Positions 47,159 through 56,484 of a DNA stretch of 64,000 bases are shown one piece after another. The notes beneath the pieces are model-generated. The model saw nothing but the letters and a program-made list of their open reading frames with translations, was not told the origin of the DNA and ran no database searches. The stretch is taken from assembly GCF_002269505.1 (NCBI RefSeq), contig NZ_NQKQ01000010.1, positions 118,116 to 182,115 of the forward strand, in the 5' to 3' direction. The position numbers and the translations under genes were made by a program. Numbering within the stretch: the first letter of the stretch is position 1; every line of letters begins with the position of its first letter. Origin of the DNA: Pseudomonas fragi. GTDB lineage: Bacteria; Pseudomonadota; Gammaproteobacteria; Pseudomonadales; Pseudomonadaceae.

Positions 47159-47799
47159 AAGCCTTTACTCAGCACACTGGTCTGGTTGCGCCGTTGGACC
47201 GTGCCAACGTCGATACCGACCAGATCATTCCAAAGCAGTTTTTGAAGTCGATCAAGCGCACCGGTTTTGGCCCGAACCTGTTTGATGAATGGCGCTATCT
47301 GGATGTGGGGCAGCCTTACCAGGACAACTCCAGGCGCCCGCTGAACAAGAATTTCGTACTCAATGCCGAGCGTTACCAGGGCGCCAGTGTATTGCTGGCC
47401 CGGGAAAACTTCGGTTGCGGCTCCAGCCGTGAGCACGCGCCGTGGGCACTGGAAGAGTACGGCTTTCGCAGCATCATCGCGCCAAGCTATGCCGACATCT
47501 TCTTCAATAACAGCTTCAAGAACGGCCTGTTGCCGATCATCTTGAGCGACGCTGAAGTGGATGAGTTGTTTGCTCAGGTTGAAGCCGAGCCGGGTTATCA
47601 GCTCAAGATCGACCTTGAGGCGCAAACCGTGACCCGCCCGGATGGCAAGGTATTGAGTTTCGAGATTGATGCGTTCCGCAAGCATTGCCTGCTCAATGGC
47701 CTGGACGATATCGGCCTGACCTTGCAGGACGGCGATGCGATTGCAGCGTTCGAAAGCAAGCACCGTGCAAGCCAGCCGTGGTTGTTTCGCGACGCATAA
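47155..47799 (+). CDS. leuD: 3-isopropylmalate dehydratase small subunit
   Basis: The protein has 214 residues, the swivelling domain that completes the LeuC active site. Signature segments are [14 protein letters not shown] and [17 protein letters not shown]. The start overlaps leuC, giving equal production of both subunits. A strong inverted repeat eight bases after the stop separates it from the methyltransferase gene and may lower read-through. Confidence 0.97.
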   Translation: MKAFTQHTGLVAPLDRANVDTDQIIPKQFLKSIKRTGFGPNLFDEWRYLDVGQPYQDNSRRPLNKNFVLNAERYQGASVLLARENFGCGSSREHAPWALEEYGFRSIIAPSYADIFFNNSFKNGLLPIILSDAEVDELFAQVEAEPGYQLKIDLEAQTVTRPDGKVLSFEIDAFRKHCLLNGLDDIGLTLQDGDAIAAFESKHRASQPWLFRDA

Positions 47800-47806
47800 C
47801 ACGTCT

Positions 47807-47898
47807 TGTAGTCGCTGCCGCAGGCTGCGAAGGGTTGCGTAGCAACCCGTTTTCTGGAATCTCCGCGACCCCTATCGCAGCCTGCGGCAGCGACTACA
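47807..47898. repeat. Inverted repeat of the TGTAGTCGCTG family (24-bp exact arms)
   Basis: Arms 47807-47830 and 47875-47898 are exact 24-base complements, with an inner hairpin GGGTTGC-gta-GCAACCC at 47832-47848. It lies between leuD and the methyltransferase gene. The element at 54601-54695 has the same design. Confidence 0.85.
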
Positions 47899-47918
47899 GA
47901 CTCAACAAGGACATCGAC

Positions 47919-48686
47919 ATGACCAGCACCGCCCGGCACAACCAGGTTGTAGAAAAACAGTTTGGTGAACAGGCAGCGGCCTATCTGAGCAGTGCCGTGC
48001 ATGCCCAAGGCACCGAGTTCGGCCTGCTCAAGGCCGAGCTGGCGGGCAAATCGCAGGCGCGGGTACTGGATCTGGGCTGTGGTGCGGGCCATGTAAGCTT
48101 TCACGTGGCTGCACTGGTCAAGGACGTGGTGGCCTACGACCTGTCGCAACAAATGCTCGATGTGGTCAGTGCTGCCGCAACCGCTCGTGAACTGGGCAAT
48201 ATCAGCACCGTTTGCGGCGCTGCAGAGCGTTTGCCGTTTGCCGATGGCGAATTCGACTATGTGCTCAGCCGTTACTCAGCGCACCACTGGAGTGACCTGG
48301 GCGTGGCCCTGCGCGAAGTGCGCCGGGTACTCAAGCCTGGCGGCGTGGCGGCATTTATCGATGTGATTTCACCCGGCAGCCCGTTGTTCGACACCTATCT
48401 GCAAAGTGTCGAGGTGCTGCGTGACACCAGCCATGTGCGCGATTATTCAACCGCCGAGTGGCTGCGTCAGGTCAGTGAAGCCGGTTTGCATACTCGCAGC
48501 ACACAGCGTCAGCGTTTGCGTTTAGAGTTCAGCTCCTGGATCGAGCGCATGCGTACGCCACAGGTCATGAGTGCGGCCATCCGCCAGTTGCAGCAATCGA
48601 TGGGCGCCGAAGTACGCGATTATTTTGAAATTGAAGCCGATGGTTCGTTCAGCACCGATGTGCTGGTGCTGTGGGCCGAGAAGTAA
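47919..48686 (+). CDS. SAM-dependent class I methyltransferase in the leu cluster
   Basis: The protein has 255 residues from the ATG at 47919 (AAGGA seven bases upstream). The SAM-binding motif is VLDLGCGAGHVSF, followed by VVAYDLSQQMLDVV and LPFADGEFDYVLSRYSAHHW. This is the UbiE/Methyltransferase-11 class acting on small molecules. P. aeruginosa has a methyltransferase at the same place between leuD and leuB (PA3119), so the location is conserved, but the substrate is not known to me. It is not required for the leucine steps as drawn in textbooks. Confidence 0.88.
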   Translation: MTSTARHNQVVEKQFGEQAAAYLSSAVHAQGTEFGLLKAELAGKSQARVLDLGCGAGHVSFHVAALVKDVVAYDLSQQMLDVVSAAATARELGNISTVCGAAERLPFADGEFDYVLSRYSAHHWSDLGVALREVRRVLKPGGVAAFIDVISPGSPLFDTYLQSVEVLRDTSHVRDYSTAEWLRQVSEAGLHTRSTQRQRLRLEFSSWIERMRTPQVMSAAIRQLQQSMGAEVRDYFEIEADGSFSTDVLVLWAEK

Positions 48687-48742
48687 CCTGAAAATTTCCG
48701 GGTGCGCCTGCGGGGGCATCAACAGACAAGAAAGAGGAACCC

Positions 48743-49825
48743 ATGAGCAAGCAGATTCTGATTCTCCCAGGCGACGGTATCGGTCCGGAAATCATGGCCG
48801 AAGCGGTCAAGGTGCTGGAGCTGGCCAGTGACAAGTTCAACCTGGGCTTTGAGCTGATCCACGACCTGATCGGCGGCGCAGCCATCGACCAGCACGGCGT
48901 ACCGCTGGCCGACGAGACTCTGGAGCGTGCCCGTGCTGCCGACGCGGTATTGCTGGGCGCCGTGGGTGGCCCCAAGTGGGACAAGATCGAGCGTGATATC
49001 CGCCCTGAACGCGGCCTGCTGAAGATCCGTGCGCAACTGGGCCTGTTCGGCAATCTGCGCCCGGCGATCCTGTATCCGCAACTGGCCGATGCATCGAGCC
49101 TCAAGCCTGAAATCGTTTCCGGGCTGGATATCCTCATCGTTCGCGAATTGACCGGCGGTATCTACTTCGGCGCTCCGCGTGGCACCCGTGAGCTGGAAAA
49201 CGGCGAGCGTCAGGCCTATGACACCCTGCCTTACAGCGAAAGCGAAATCCGCCGTATCGCCCGCGTCGGTTTCGACATGGCCCGTGTGCGTGGCAAAAAA
49301 CTGTGCTCGGTGGACAAGGCCAACGTACTGGCTTCCAGCCAGCTGTGGCGTGAAGTGGTCGAGCAGGTGGCCAAGGATTACCCTGACGTCGAACTGAGCC
49401 ATATGTATGTCGACAACGCCGCGATGCAACTGGTGCGGGCACCCAAGCAATTTGACGTGATTGTCACCGAAAACATGTTTGGTGACATTCTGTCCGACCA
49501 GGCTTCGATGCTCACCGGCTCTATCGGCATGCTGCCGTCGGCGTCCCTGGACACCCACAACAAGGGCATGTACGAGCCTTGCCACGGTTCGGCGCCGGAC
49601 ATCGCGGGGCAGGGCATTGCCAACCCGCTGGCGACCATTCTGTCGGTGTCGATGATGCTGCGTTACAGCTTCAATCAGACCGTTGCTGCCGATGCCATCG
49701 AGCAGGCTGTCAGCCTGGTTCTGGACCAGGGCTTGCGTACCGGTGATATCTGGTCGACGGGTTGCACCCGGGTCGGAACACAGGAAATGGGCAATGCAGT
49801 AGTCGCGGCGCTGCAGAATCTGTAA
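48743..49825 (+). CDS. leuB: 3-isopropylmalate dehydrogenase
   Basis: NAD-dependent oxidative decarboxylase of 360 residues in leucine synthesis. It starts [20 protein letters not shown]; the substrate-binding arginines are in the [19 protein letters not shown] region, and the metal site is [23 protein letters not shown] precedes the ATG. It follows the methyltransferase by 56 bases. Confidence 0.97.
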   Translation: MSKQILILPGDGIGPEIMAEAVKVLELASDKFNLGFELIHDLIGGAAIDQHGVPLADETLERARAADAVLLGAVGGPKWDKIERDIRPERGLLKIRAQLGLFGNLRPAILYPQLADASSLKPEIVSGLDILIVRELTGGIYFGAPRGTRELENGERQAYDTLPYSESEIRRIARVGFDMARVRGKKLCSVDKANVLASSQLWREVVEQVAKDYPDVELSHMYVDNAAMQLVRAPKQFDVIVTENMFGDILSDQASMLTGSIGMLPSASLDTHNKGMYEPCHGSAPDIAGQGIANPLATILSVSMMLRYSFNQTVAADAIEQAVSLVLDQGLRTGDIWSTGCTRVGTQEMGNAVVAALQNL

Positions 49826-49836
49826 TCTCTCGGGCC

Positions 49837-49875
49837 CGTTACTTCCTGTTGGTGGAAGTAACGACCCCACTTTTT
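49837..49875 (+). terminator. Stem-loop with T-run between leuB and asd
   Basis: CGTTACTTCC (49837-49846) and GGAAGTAACG (49854-49863) form a perfect ten-base stem with a seven-base loop; TTTTT follows seven bases later. The gap before the T-run makes it an atypical terminator; it may only attenuate transcription into asd or act as a leader structure. Confidence 0.5.
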
Positions 49876-49893
49876 GTTAAAGGTGTAGTTGCG

Positions 49894-51006
49894 ATGAAAC
49901 GTGTAGGTCTGGTCGGTTGGCGCGGTATGGTTGGTTCCGTGCTCATGCAGCGGATGCTGGAAGAGCAGGATTTCGATCTGATCGAGCCGGTGTTTTTCAC
50001 GACTTCCAATGTCGGTGGACAAGGTCCGTCCGTGGGCAAGGATATTGCTCCGCTCAAGGATGCTTACAACATTGAAGAGCTGAAAACCCTCGATGTAATC
50101 CTGACCTGCCAGGGCGGCGACTACACCAGCGAGGTATTCCCCAAGCTGCGTGAGGCGGGCTGGCAAGGTTACTGGATCGATGCGGCGTCGACCCTGCGCA
50201 TGCAGGATGATGCGGTCATTATTCTGGACCCGGTCAACCGCAAGGTCATTGACCATCAGCTGGATGCCGGTACCAAGAACTATATTGGCGGCAACTGCAC
50301 TGTCAGCCTGATGCTGATGGGCCTGGGTGGCCTGTTTGAAGCCGGTCTGGTGGAGTGGATGAGTGCCATGACCTACCAGGCGGCCTCGGGCGCCGGTGCG
50401 CAGAACATGCGTGAGCTGATCAAGCAAATGGGCGCCACCCATGCTGCAGTCGCCGATCAACTGGCAGACCCGGCTAGCGCGATCCTGGATATCGACCGCC
50501 GTGTGGCCGAGGCCATGCGCAGCGATGCCTACCCGACCGAAAACTTCGGAGTGCCACTGGCCGGCAGCCTGATCCCGTGGATCGACAAAGAGCTGCCAAA
50601 CGGTCAGAGCCGTGAAGAATGGAAGGCGCAGGCAGAAACCAACAAGATCCTGGGTCGTTTCAAAAACCCGGTTCCAGTGGATGGCATCTGCGTGCGTATC
50701 GGTGCGATGCGTTGCCACAGTCAGGCTTTGACCATCAAGCTGAACAAGGATGTGCCGATTGCTGATATCGAAGCCCTGATCAGCCAGCACAACCCGTGGG
50801 TCAAGCTGGTGCCGAATCAGCGTGAAGCGAGCATCCAGGAACTGAGCCCGACCAGGGTCACAGGTACCCTGAATGTACCGGTTGGCCGTCTGCGCAAGCT
50901 GAACATGGGTTCGCAGTTCCTTGGTGCGTTCACCGTGGGTGACCAGTTGCTATGGGGTGCGGCCGAGCCGTTGCGCCGCATGCTGCGGATTTTGCTGGAG
51001 CGCTGA
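49894..51006 (+). CDS. asd: Aspartate-semialdehyde dehydrogenase
   Basis: The protein has 370 residues from the ATG at 49894 ([16 protein letters not shown]), with AAAGGTG upstream. It makes aspartate semialdehyde for lysine, methionine, threonine and cell-wall diaminopimelate. The acyl-enzyme nucleophile is Cys135 in GGNCTVSLM, and His lies in the [10 protein letters not shown] region. The gene is followed by a textbook terminator, so it ends a transcription unit. Confidence 0.97.
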   Translation: MKRVGLVGWRGMVGSVLMQRMLEEQDFDLIEPVFFTTSNVGGQGPSVGKDIAPLKDAYNIEELKTLDVILTCQGGDYTSEVFPKLREAGWQGYWIDAASTLRMQDDAVIILDPVNRKVIDHQLDAGTKNYIGGNCTVSLMLMGLGGLFEAGLVEWMSAMTYQAASGAGAQNMRELIKQMGATHAAVADQLADPASAILDIDRRVAEAMRSDAYPTENFGVPLAGSLIPWIDKELPNGQSREEWKAQAETNKILGRFKNPVPVDGICVRIGAMRCHSQALTIKLNKDVPIADIEALISQHNPWVKLVPNQREASIQELSPTRVTGTLNVPVGRLRKLNMGSQFLGAFTVGDQLLWGAAEPLRRMLRILLER

Positions 51007-51026
51007 TTCGCGCTTTGCATGCCCGG

Positions 51027-51057
51027 GCCCGCGTCTCGCAAGAGACGCGGGCTTTTT
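51027..51057 (+). terminator. Intrinsic terminator after asd
   Basis: GCCCGCGTCTC (51027-51037) and GAGACGCGGGC (51042-51052) form a perfect 11-base stem with loop GCAA, followed directly by TTTTT. Confidence 0.93.
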
Positions 51058-51148
51058 GTTGGGCAACCATCAAATCGGCCGGCTGCGTTGCCTGTAGCGG
51101 TTGTGCCCGGTACAGTGCCGCTCCCCACGTTTCGCCTGAGGTAGACAC

Positions 51149-52159
51149 ATGAACCAGTCCTTTGATATCGCCGTCGTTGGCGCCACCGGCACTGTCGGCG
51201 AAACCATCGTACAAATGCTTGAAGAGCGTAATTTTCCGGTAGGCACGTTGCACCTGCTGGCCAGCAGTGAATCCGACGGACACTCAGTGCCTTTTCGCGG
51301 TAAAAACGTCAGGGTGCGTGATGTCGATGCCTTCGATTTCAGCAGCGTACAGCTGGCCTTCTTCGCTGCAGGCCCTGGCGTTACCTTGAGTTTTGCTGCC
51401 AAGGCCAGTGCCGCCGGCTGCATGGTGGTCGATTTGTCCGGCGCCTTGCCGTCTGCGCAGGCGCCGCAGGTGGTACCTGAAGCCAACGCGCAGGTGCTGG
51501 CAACGTTGAAAAAACCACTTCAGGTCAGCAGCCCGAGCCCTTCGGCCACCGCTCTGGCCGTAGTCCTGGCGCCTTTGCTCAAGGTGCTGGAAATTCAGCG
51601 GGTCAATGTGACGGCTTGCATGGCAGTTTCCGCTCAAGGCCGTGAAGCGGTCTCGGAGCTGGCACGCCAAACCACCGCGCTGCTGAACCTGCATCCGCTG
51701 GAAACCAGCTTCTTTGATCGTCAAATGGCCTTCAACGTCCTGGCCCAGGTCGGCACTCCTGATGAACAGGGCCATGTGCCTATTGAAAAACGTTTGGTCA
51801 ATGAGCTGCGCGAAGTTCTGGCTATGCCTACGCTGAAGGTATCGGCCAGCAGTGTGCAAGTGCCGGTATTTTTTGGTGACAGCTTCAGCGTGTCCCTGCA
51901 ACTGGCCGGACCGGTGGATCTGGATGAGGTCAATGCCGCCCTTGAGGCAGGCGAGGGTATCGAGCTGGTGGAAGCCGGTGACTACCCGACCGCTGTTGGC
52001 GATGCTGTAGGCCAGGATGTGGTGTATGTCGGGCGAGTGCGTCACGGTGTGGACGACACGACTGAACTTAATCTGTGGCTGACGTCAGATAACGTACGCA
52101 AGGGTGGCGCATTGAACGCCGTGCAGTTGGCTGAGTTGTTGATAAAAGACCCGCTGTAA
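51149..52159 (+). CDS. usg: Asd-like protein Usg without the catalytic cysteine
   Basis: Paralogue of aspartate-semialdehyde dehydrogenase, 336 residues. The N-terminal NADP fold is present (IAVVGATGTVGETIVQML), but the active-site block that is NC(S/T) in true enzymes reads SSPSPSATALAVV, with no cysteine. Catalysis as Asd is therefore not expected. Tandem asd-usg is a conserved Pseudomonas arrangement. The role is unknown; GAGGTAG lies upstream of the ATG. Confidence 0.88.
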   Translation: MNQSFDIAVVGATGTVGETIVQMLEERNFPVGTLHLLASSESDGHSVPFRGKNVRVRDVDAFDFSSVQLAFFAAGPGVTLSFAAKASAAGCMVVDLSGALPSAQAPQVVPEANAQVLATLKKPLQVSSPSPSATALAVVLAPLLKVLEIQRVNVTACMAVSAQGREAVSELARQTTALLNLHPLETSFFDRQMAFNVLAQVGTPDEQGHVPIEKRLVNELREVLAMPTLKVSASSVQVPVFFGDSFSVSLQLAGPVDLDEVNAALEAGEGIELVEAGDYPTAVGDAVGQDVVYVGRVRHGVDDTTELNLWLTSDNVRKGGALNAVQLAELLIKDPL

Positions 52160-52175
52160 AAGATACTTGGCTGCT

Positions 52176-52202
52176 TACAGGTCTCGTGGGACGAGGTCTG
52201 TA
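52176..52202 (+). promoter_or_regulatory. RNA hairpin in fimV leader, possible RsmA site
   Basis: TACAGGTCTCG (52176-52186) and CGAGGTCTGTA (52192-52202) pair over 11 positions in RNA, with two G-U pairs, exposing the loop TGGGA. GGA in a hairpin loop just before a ribosome site (AAGGAAGAGG) is the form bound by RsmA/CsrA proteins. There is no T-run, so it is not a terminator. Confidence 0.45.
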
Positions 52203-52219
52203 CCAATAAGGAAGAGGCT

Positions 52220-54592
52220 ATGGTTCAGGTTCGCAAATTGGTGTTGGCAATCGCTGCCGCTTCGGCACTGTCATCCGGTATGGCGCAGGCGCTTGAGCTC
52301 GGGGAACTGACGCTCAAGTCGAAGCAGAACCAGCCGCTGCTGGCAGAAATCGAGCTGCTCGATGTCAAGGACCTGACTGCCGCGCAAGTGGTGCCAAGCC
52401 TGGCCCCCGAGCAAGAGTTCAGCAAGGCCGGGGTGCCGCGCCCGGCATTCCTGGATGACCTGCGCTTTACCCCGATCATCAACGCCGATGGCAAGAGCGT
52501 ATTGCGCGTCACCTCCAGCCAGCCGCTGTCCGAACCTTTTGTGAATTTCCTTGTGCAGGTGATGTGGCCCAATGGCCGCTTGATGCGCGACTACAGCGTG
52601 TTGCTCGATCCGGCGCAGTTCTCACCGCAGGCTGCTGCGGCGGCAGCAACTTCTGCATCTGCCGAGCCTGTGCAGTACACCACCACATCCCGTGACACAC
52701 TGTGGGAGATTGCCGCCAAGGCGCGCAACGGCGGCTCGGTGCAGCAGACCATGCTGGCAATTCAAGCCCTGAACCCCGATGCGTTTATCAACGGCAATAT
52801 CAACCGTCTTAAAACCGGCCAGGTGCTGCGCCTGCCGGATGCTTCGCAGAGCGTGCAGTTGCCTCAGGCAAGGGCGATCAACGAAGTGGCGTCGCAAAAC
52901 GCCGACTGGCGTAATGGTCGGCGCACCGTGCCGCTGGCCCAGCAACTCGATGCAACCGGTCGCAAAACCGTGCCGGCCCCTGCTGCCAAGGCTGTGCACC
53001 AGGATGCCCTGAGCCTGGTTTCCGCTCAGGCAGGCAAGGGCGCTGCCGGGGATGCGAAAAAACTGGCTGACCAGCTGGCGATGAGTCAGGAAGGTCTGGA
53101 CAGCAGCCGTCGTGAAAATGCCGAGCTGCAAGACCGGATGAAAGACCTGCAAAGCCAGTTGGACAAGCTGCAGCGTTTGATTGAATTGAAGAACGATCAG
53201 TTGGCCAGGCTGGAGGCTGGCAAAGAAGCGCCTGTCGATCCGGCAGCTGCGCTGCCTGTTGTCCAGGCCGCTGACGCGCCTGAAGCCGATATTGCGCCGG
53301 CAATCGAAGGTGTACCGGCGACGGCAGTGGCGCCAAGCCCTGTGGAAGCAGGTGCGCCCCAAGGTCATGAGCGGAAAATTCAGGACCTGCTGAACAGCCC
53401 GCTATTACTGGGGCTGGTGGGTGGCGGGGCGATCTTGCTGCTGCTCTTGCTGTTGTTGCTGGTGCGTCGTCGCAAAGCTCAGCAAGAAGCACAAAAACAT
53501 GCGCGAATGGCTCGGGATCTTGAACATGAGTCCGGGTTTGAAGCTGACCTGGATCTGCCGCAAAGCAGTTTTGAAGGCCTTGAAACTCCGTCGCGCAGTG
53601 TCGATCTTGCACCTGCACCTGCACCTGCACCTGCACCTGCACCTGCACCTGCACCTGTCGTGGAGGCGGTAGCTGCGGTGGCCGCCCCAGTTAGCCTGGC
53701 CAAGCCGGCGGCTGATGTGCTGGATCAGGCTGAGCGCTTGATTGAGCAGCGGCAGTTGAGCGAAGCCGAGGCACTACTCAAGGTGGCGATCGATCAGGAG
53801 CCGCAGCGCAGTGATTTGCGCCTCGAGTTGATGCGGGTCTACGGCGAACTGGGTGATCGTGACGCCTTTATCGCCCAGGAGCGCCAACTGGTAGCCAATG
53901 GCAAAAATCATGCGCAGGTCGAGCAGCTCAAAGGTCGCTATCCGGGCATGGCAGTGGCAGCTGCGGCAGGCATTGCCACCGCGGCAGTGGCCACCCAGCT
54001 GCAAGCGCAATTTGTCCAGGACATGATGCGCGACGATCGCGAGGTCAAACCGCAGCCAGAGCCTGATGCACCTGCAGTTGAAGCGTTCGATCACGATTTT
54101 GACCTGAGCCTTGATGAGCTGGAAGCGGCTTCTCCTGCGCTCGTCACGCCGGAATCGGTGGATATCGACAAGCCGGTGGCCGACAGCTTCGAGGCAGTGC
54201 TTGAACAGCAGGCTCAAGCTTCCGGGCAGGGGGCGGCGGACATTGACCTGGACTTGCCGGCGGACTTCGACCTGTCCCTGGCTGACGAGAGCACTCCGTC
54301 AGTTGCGGCGCCGGACAGCTTTTCCGTTGAACTGGACAAGGTCAATGCCGAGTTGCATCGCTTGTCGCAAAGCCTTGAACAATCATCGCTGGAACAGCCC
54401 TTTGCTGATGACGAGCCGGAGTTCGACTTCCTGTCGGGCGCCGATGAAACGGCCACCAAGCTCGATCTGGCCCAGGCCTATATCGATATGGGTGACGACG
54501 AAGGTGCGCGGGATATTCTTACCGAAGTCATGGAAGAGGGTAATCCACAGCAGCAGGCCGAAGCCCTGGAAATGATGGCACGCCTGACCTGA
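52220..54592 (+). CDS. fimV: FimV/HubP-type pole organiser
   Basis: Inner-membrane protein of 790 residues needed in Pseudomonas for type IV pilus function and twitching. A signal peptide of about 25 residues ends at MAQAL. A peptidoglycan-binding LysM-like region lies at about residues 153-215 (YTTTSRDTLWEIAAKARNG), and a coiled coil at about 285-335 (SRRENAELQDRMKDLQ). One membrane helix follows (LLLGLVGGGAILLLLLLLLL). The acidic cytoplasmic part has an Ala-Pro repeat, a TPR-like segment and the conserved C-terminal FimV motif (KLDLAQAYIDMGDDEGARDI). GGAAGAGG precedes the ATG. Confidence 0.93.
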   Translation: MVQVRKLVLAIAAASALSSGMAQALELGELTLKSKQNQPLLAEIELLDVKDLTAAQVVPSLAPEQEFSKAGVPRPAFLDDLRFTPIINADGKSVLRVTSSQPLSEPFVNFLVQVMWPNGRLMRDYSVLLDPAQFSPQAAAAAATSASAEPVQYTTTSRDTLWEIAAKARNGGSVQQTMLAIQALNPDAFINGNINRLKTGQVLRLPDASQSVQLPQARAINEVASQNADWRNGRRTVPLAQQLDATGRKTVPAPAAKAVHQDALSLVSAQAGKGAAGDAKKLADQLAMSQEGLDSSRRENAELQDRMKDLQSQLDKLQRLIELKNDQLARLEAGKEAPVDPAAALPVVQAADAPEADIAPAIEGVPATAVAPSPVEAGAPQGHERKIQDLLNSPLLLGLVGGGAILLLLLLLLLVRRRKAQQEAQKHARMARDLEHESGFEADLDLPQSSFEGLETPSRSVDLAPAPAPAPAPAPAPAPVVEAVAAVAAPVSLAKPAADVLDQAERLIEQRQLSEAEALLKVAIDQEPQRSDLRLELMRVYGELGDRDAFIAQERQLVANGKNHAQVEQLKGRYPGMAVAAAAGIATAAVATQLQAQFVQDMMRDDREVKPQPEPDAPAVEAFDHDFDLSLDELEAASPALVTPESVDIDKPVADSFEAVLEQQAQASGQGAADIDLDLPADFDLSLADESTPSVAAPDSFSVELDKVNAELHRLSQSLEQSSLEQPFADDEPEFDFLSGADETATKLDLAQAYIDMGDDEGARDILTEVMEEGNPQQQAEALEMMARLT
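53609..53656 (+). repeat. Hexanucleotide tandem repeat (GCACCT)8 in fimV
   Basis: There are eight perfect copies of GCACCT, encoding eight Ala-Pro dipeptides in the cytoplasmic linker of FimV. Unit changes would alter length without a frameshift. Confidence 0.95.
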
Positions 54593-54600
54593 GTGAAACG

Positions 54601-54695
54601 CCTGTAGTCGCTGCCGAAGGCTGCGAAGGGTTGCGGAGCAACCCGTTATCTTGAATGTGCTGTGACCTTTCGCAGCCTTTGGCAGCGACTACAGG
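54601..54695. repeat. Inverted repeat of the TGTAGTCGCTG family
   Basis: The ends CCTGTAGTCGCTGCC and GGCAGCGACTACAGG are exact complements, and near-exact pairing continues through GGCTGCGAA. The inner hairpin is GGGTTGC-gga-GCAACCC (54628-54644). It lies eight bases after the fimV stop and is built like the element at 47807-47898. Confidence 0.85.
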
Positions 54696-54746
54696 TATTG
54701 CGTGCCTCAGCGTGAAATGTTTCATGGCGTCTTGCCGGGTGCGCCT

Positions 54747-54752
54747 TATAAT
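54747..54752 (+). promoter_or_regulatory. -10 element TATAAT upstream of truA
   Basis: A perfect TATAAT lies 36 bases before the truA start, in the gap after the fimV terminator-like repeat. No good -35 hexamer is found at the right distance, so the promoter is tentative. Confidence 0.5.
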
Positions 54753-54787
54753 GGCCGCCTTTGCGTTTATGAGCAGGCTGCAAGTCC

Positions 54788-55642
54788 TTGGCAAATATAG
54801 ATAACCCGGCCGCTGAAATGGCCGAGGAAGGTTTTTACCGAATCGCGCTTGGCGTGGAATACAAAGGTTCGCGCTACAGCGGCTGGCAGCGTCAGGCCAA
54901 TGGTGTGCTGACTGTCCAGGAAACCCTGGAAAACGCCTTGTCCAAAGTGGCCGCCTCGCCGGTTTCACTGATGTGCGCCGGGCGTACCGATGCCGGTGTG
55001 CATGCCTGTGGGCAGGTGGTGCACTTTGATACCCGGGCCGAGCGTTCATTGAAAGCTTGGGTCATGGGCGCCAATATCAATTTGCCCCATGACATCAGCG
55101 TCACTTGGGCCCAGGTCATGCCCGCGCACTTTCACGCCCGCTTCAAGGCCATCGCCCGGCGCTACCGCTATGTGATTTACAACGATCAGATCCGGCCTGC
55201 CCATTTGAATCAGGAAATTACCTGGAATCACCGCCCGCTGGATGTCGAGCGCATGGCCCAGGCGGCCCGCTACCTGTTGGGTGTGCACGATTTCAGCGCC
55301 TTTCGCGCCGGTCAATGTCAGGCCAAATCGCCGATCAAAGAAATGCACCATCTGCGCGTGACCCGTCACGGCAACATGATCGTGCTGGATATTCGCGCCA
55401 GTGCCTTTCTGCACCATATGGTGCGCAATATCGCCGGGGTGCTGATGACCATCGGCACGGGCGAGCGGCCGGTGGAGTGGATCCAGGAAGTGCTGGAGAG
55501 CCGCGAGCGCCGCTCCGGCGGCGTGACGGCCCATCCTTACGGGCTGTATCTGGTGCAAGTTGAATATCACGATGAGTTCCAATTGCCGGAACGTTACATT
55601 GGTCCACATTTCTTGACCGGTTTTAGCGACCTGGACGGCTGA
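54788..55642 (+). CDS. truA: tRNA pseudouridine(38-40) synthase
   Basis: The protein has 284 residues with a TTG start at 54788; an in-frame ATG at 54818 has no ribosome site. It modifies U38-U40 in the anticodon arm of many tRNAs. The catalytic Asp lies in CAGRTDAGVHACGQV; other family blocks are FYRIALGVEYKGSRYSGWQ near the N-terminus and FLHHMVRNIAGVL in the C-terminal half. The trpF gene follows after 57 bases. Confidence 0.95.
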   Translation: MANIDNPAAEMAEEGFYRIALGVEYKGSRYSGWQRQANGVLTVQETLENALSKVAASPVSLMCAGRTDAGVHACGQVVHFDTRAERSLKAWVMGANINLPHDISVTWAQVMPAHFHARFKAIARRYRYVIYNDQIRPAHLNQEITWNHRPLDVERMAQAARYLLGVHDFSAFRAGQCQAKSPIKEMHHLRVTRHGNMIVLDIRASAFLHHMVRNIAGVLMTIGTGERPVEWIQEVLESRERRSGGVTAHPYGLYLVQVEYHDEFQLPERYIGPHFLTGFSDLDG

Positions 55643-55644
55643 CG

Positions 55645-55672
55645 CCCGGATAAGCATTTGTTACCATCCGGG
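55645..55672 (+). other. Stem-loop between truA and trpF
   Basis: CCCGGAT (55645-55651) and ATCCGGG (55666-55672) are exact complements with a 14-base loop. There is no T-run. It may be a weak attenuator or processing site. Confidence 0.4.
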
Positions 55673-55699
55673 ACTTTCGCGTTACGGGGTGTTATCGAG

Positions 55700-56323
55700 A
55701 TGTCCGTTGTTCGCAGCAAGATCTGCGGTATTACCCGCATAGAAGATGCACTGGCTGCGGTCGAAGCCGGGGCTGACGCCATAGGCTTCGTGTTTTACGC
55801 CAAAAGCCCGCGGGCAGTCACGGCAGTGCAGGCGCGGGCCATCATTGCGGCCTTGCCGCCTTTCGTGACCACGGTGGGGTTGTTTGTGAATGCCAGCGCC
55901 TGTGAGCTGAACGAAACCCTGGATGCCGTGCCGCTGGATCTGCTGCAGTTTCATGGCGACGAAACCCCGGAGCAGTGCGAAGGCTATCACCGTCCTTATA
56001 TCAAGGCTTTGCGGGTCAAGGCCGGTGATGACATCGCCGGTGCCTGCAAGGCGTATGCAGGGGCCAGCGGTATTTTGCTCGATGCCTATGTTGAAGGCGT
56101 ACCGGGTGGAACTGGTCAGGCGTTTGACTGGTCTTTGATACCTAAGGGTTTGCACAAGCCGATTATTCTGGCCGGTGGCCTGACGGTCGACAACGTCGCC
56201 GACGCCATCGCCCGGGTGCAGCCCTACGCCGTGGATGTCAGTGGTGGTGTTGAAAAGAGCAAGGGCATCAAGGATCACGACAAGATTCGCGTCTTTATGC
56301 AGGCAGTGCGCACAGCAAACTGA
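55700..56323 (+). CDS. trpF: Phosphoribosylanthranilate isomerase
   Basis: TIM-barrel enzyme of tryptophan synthesis, 207 residues from the ATG at 55700 ([17 protein letters not shown]). The catalytic Cys is residue 9 in KICGIT, and the general-acid Asp is in [19 protein letters not shown]. In Pseudomonas trpF is separate from the other trp genes and sits before accD, as here. The frame upstream to 55658 is not used. Confidence 0.96.
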   Translation: MSVVRSKICGITRIEDALAAVEAGADAIGFVFYAKSPRAVTAVQARAIIAALPPFVTTVGLFVNASACELNETLDAVPLDLLQFHGDETPEQCEGYHRPYIKALRVKAGDDIAGACKAYAGASGILLDAYVEGVPGGTGQAFDWSLIPKGLHKPIILAGGLTVDNVADAIARVQPYAVDVSGGVEKSKGIKDHDKIRVFMQAVRTAN

Positions 56324-56484
56324 TGCGGATGTGACGGCTGGCACTCTGCCGCCGTCCATCAATACCGTTCTGCGAAGCAGGCGGGCCCGGTGGTATGACG
56401 GGCAGAAATTAAAGCGGCGGCCGCTCTGGTGCGTGCTGTCGCAAAGGCTGAGGGTTGCAGGGTTTTTGCTGGTTTGCCGAGTGC

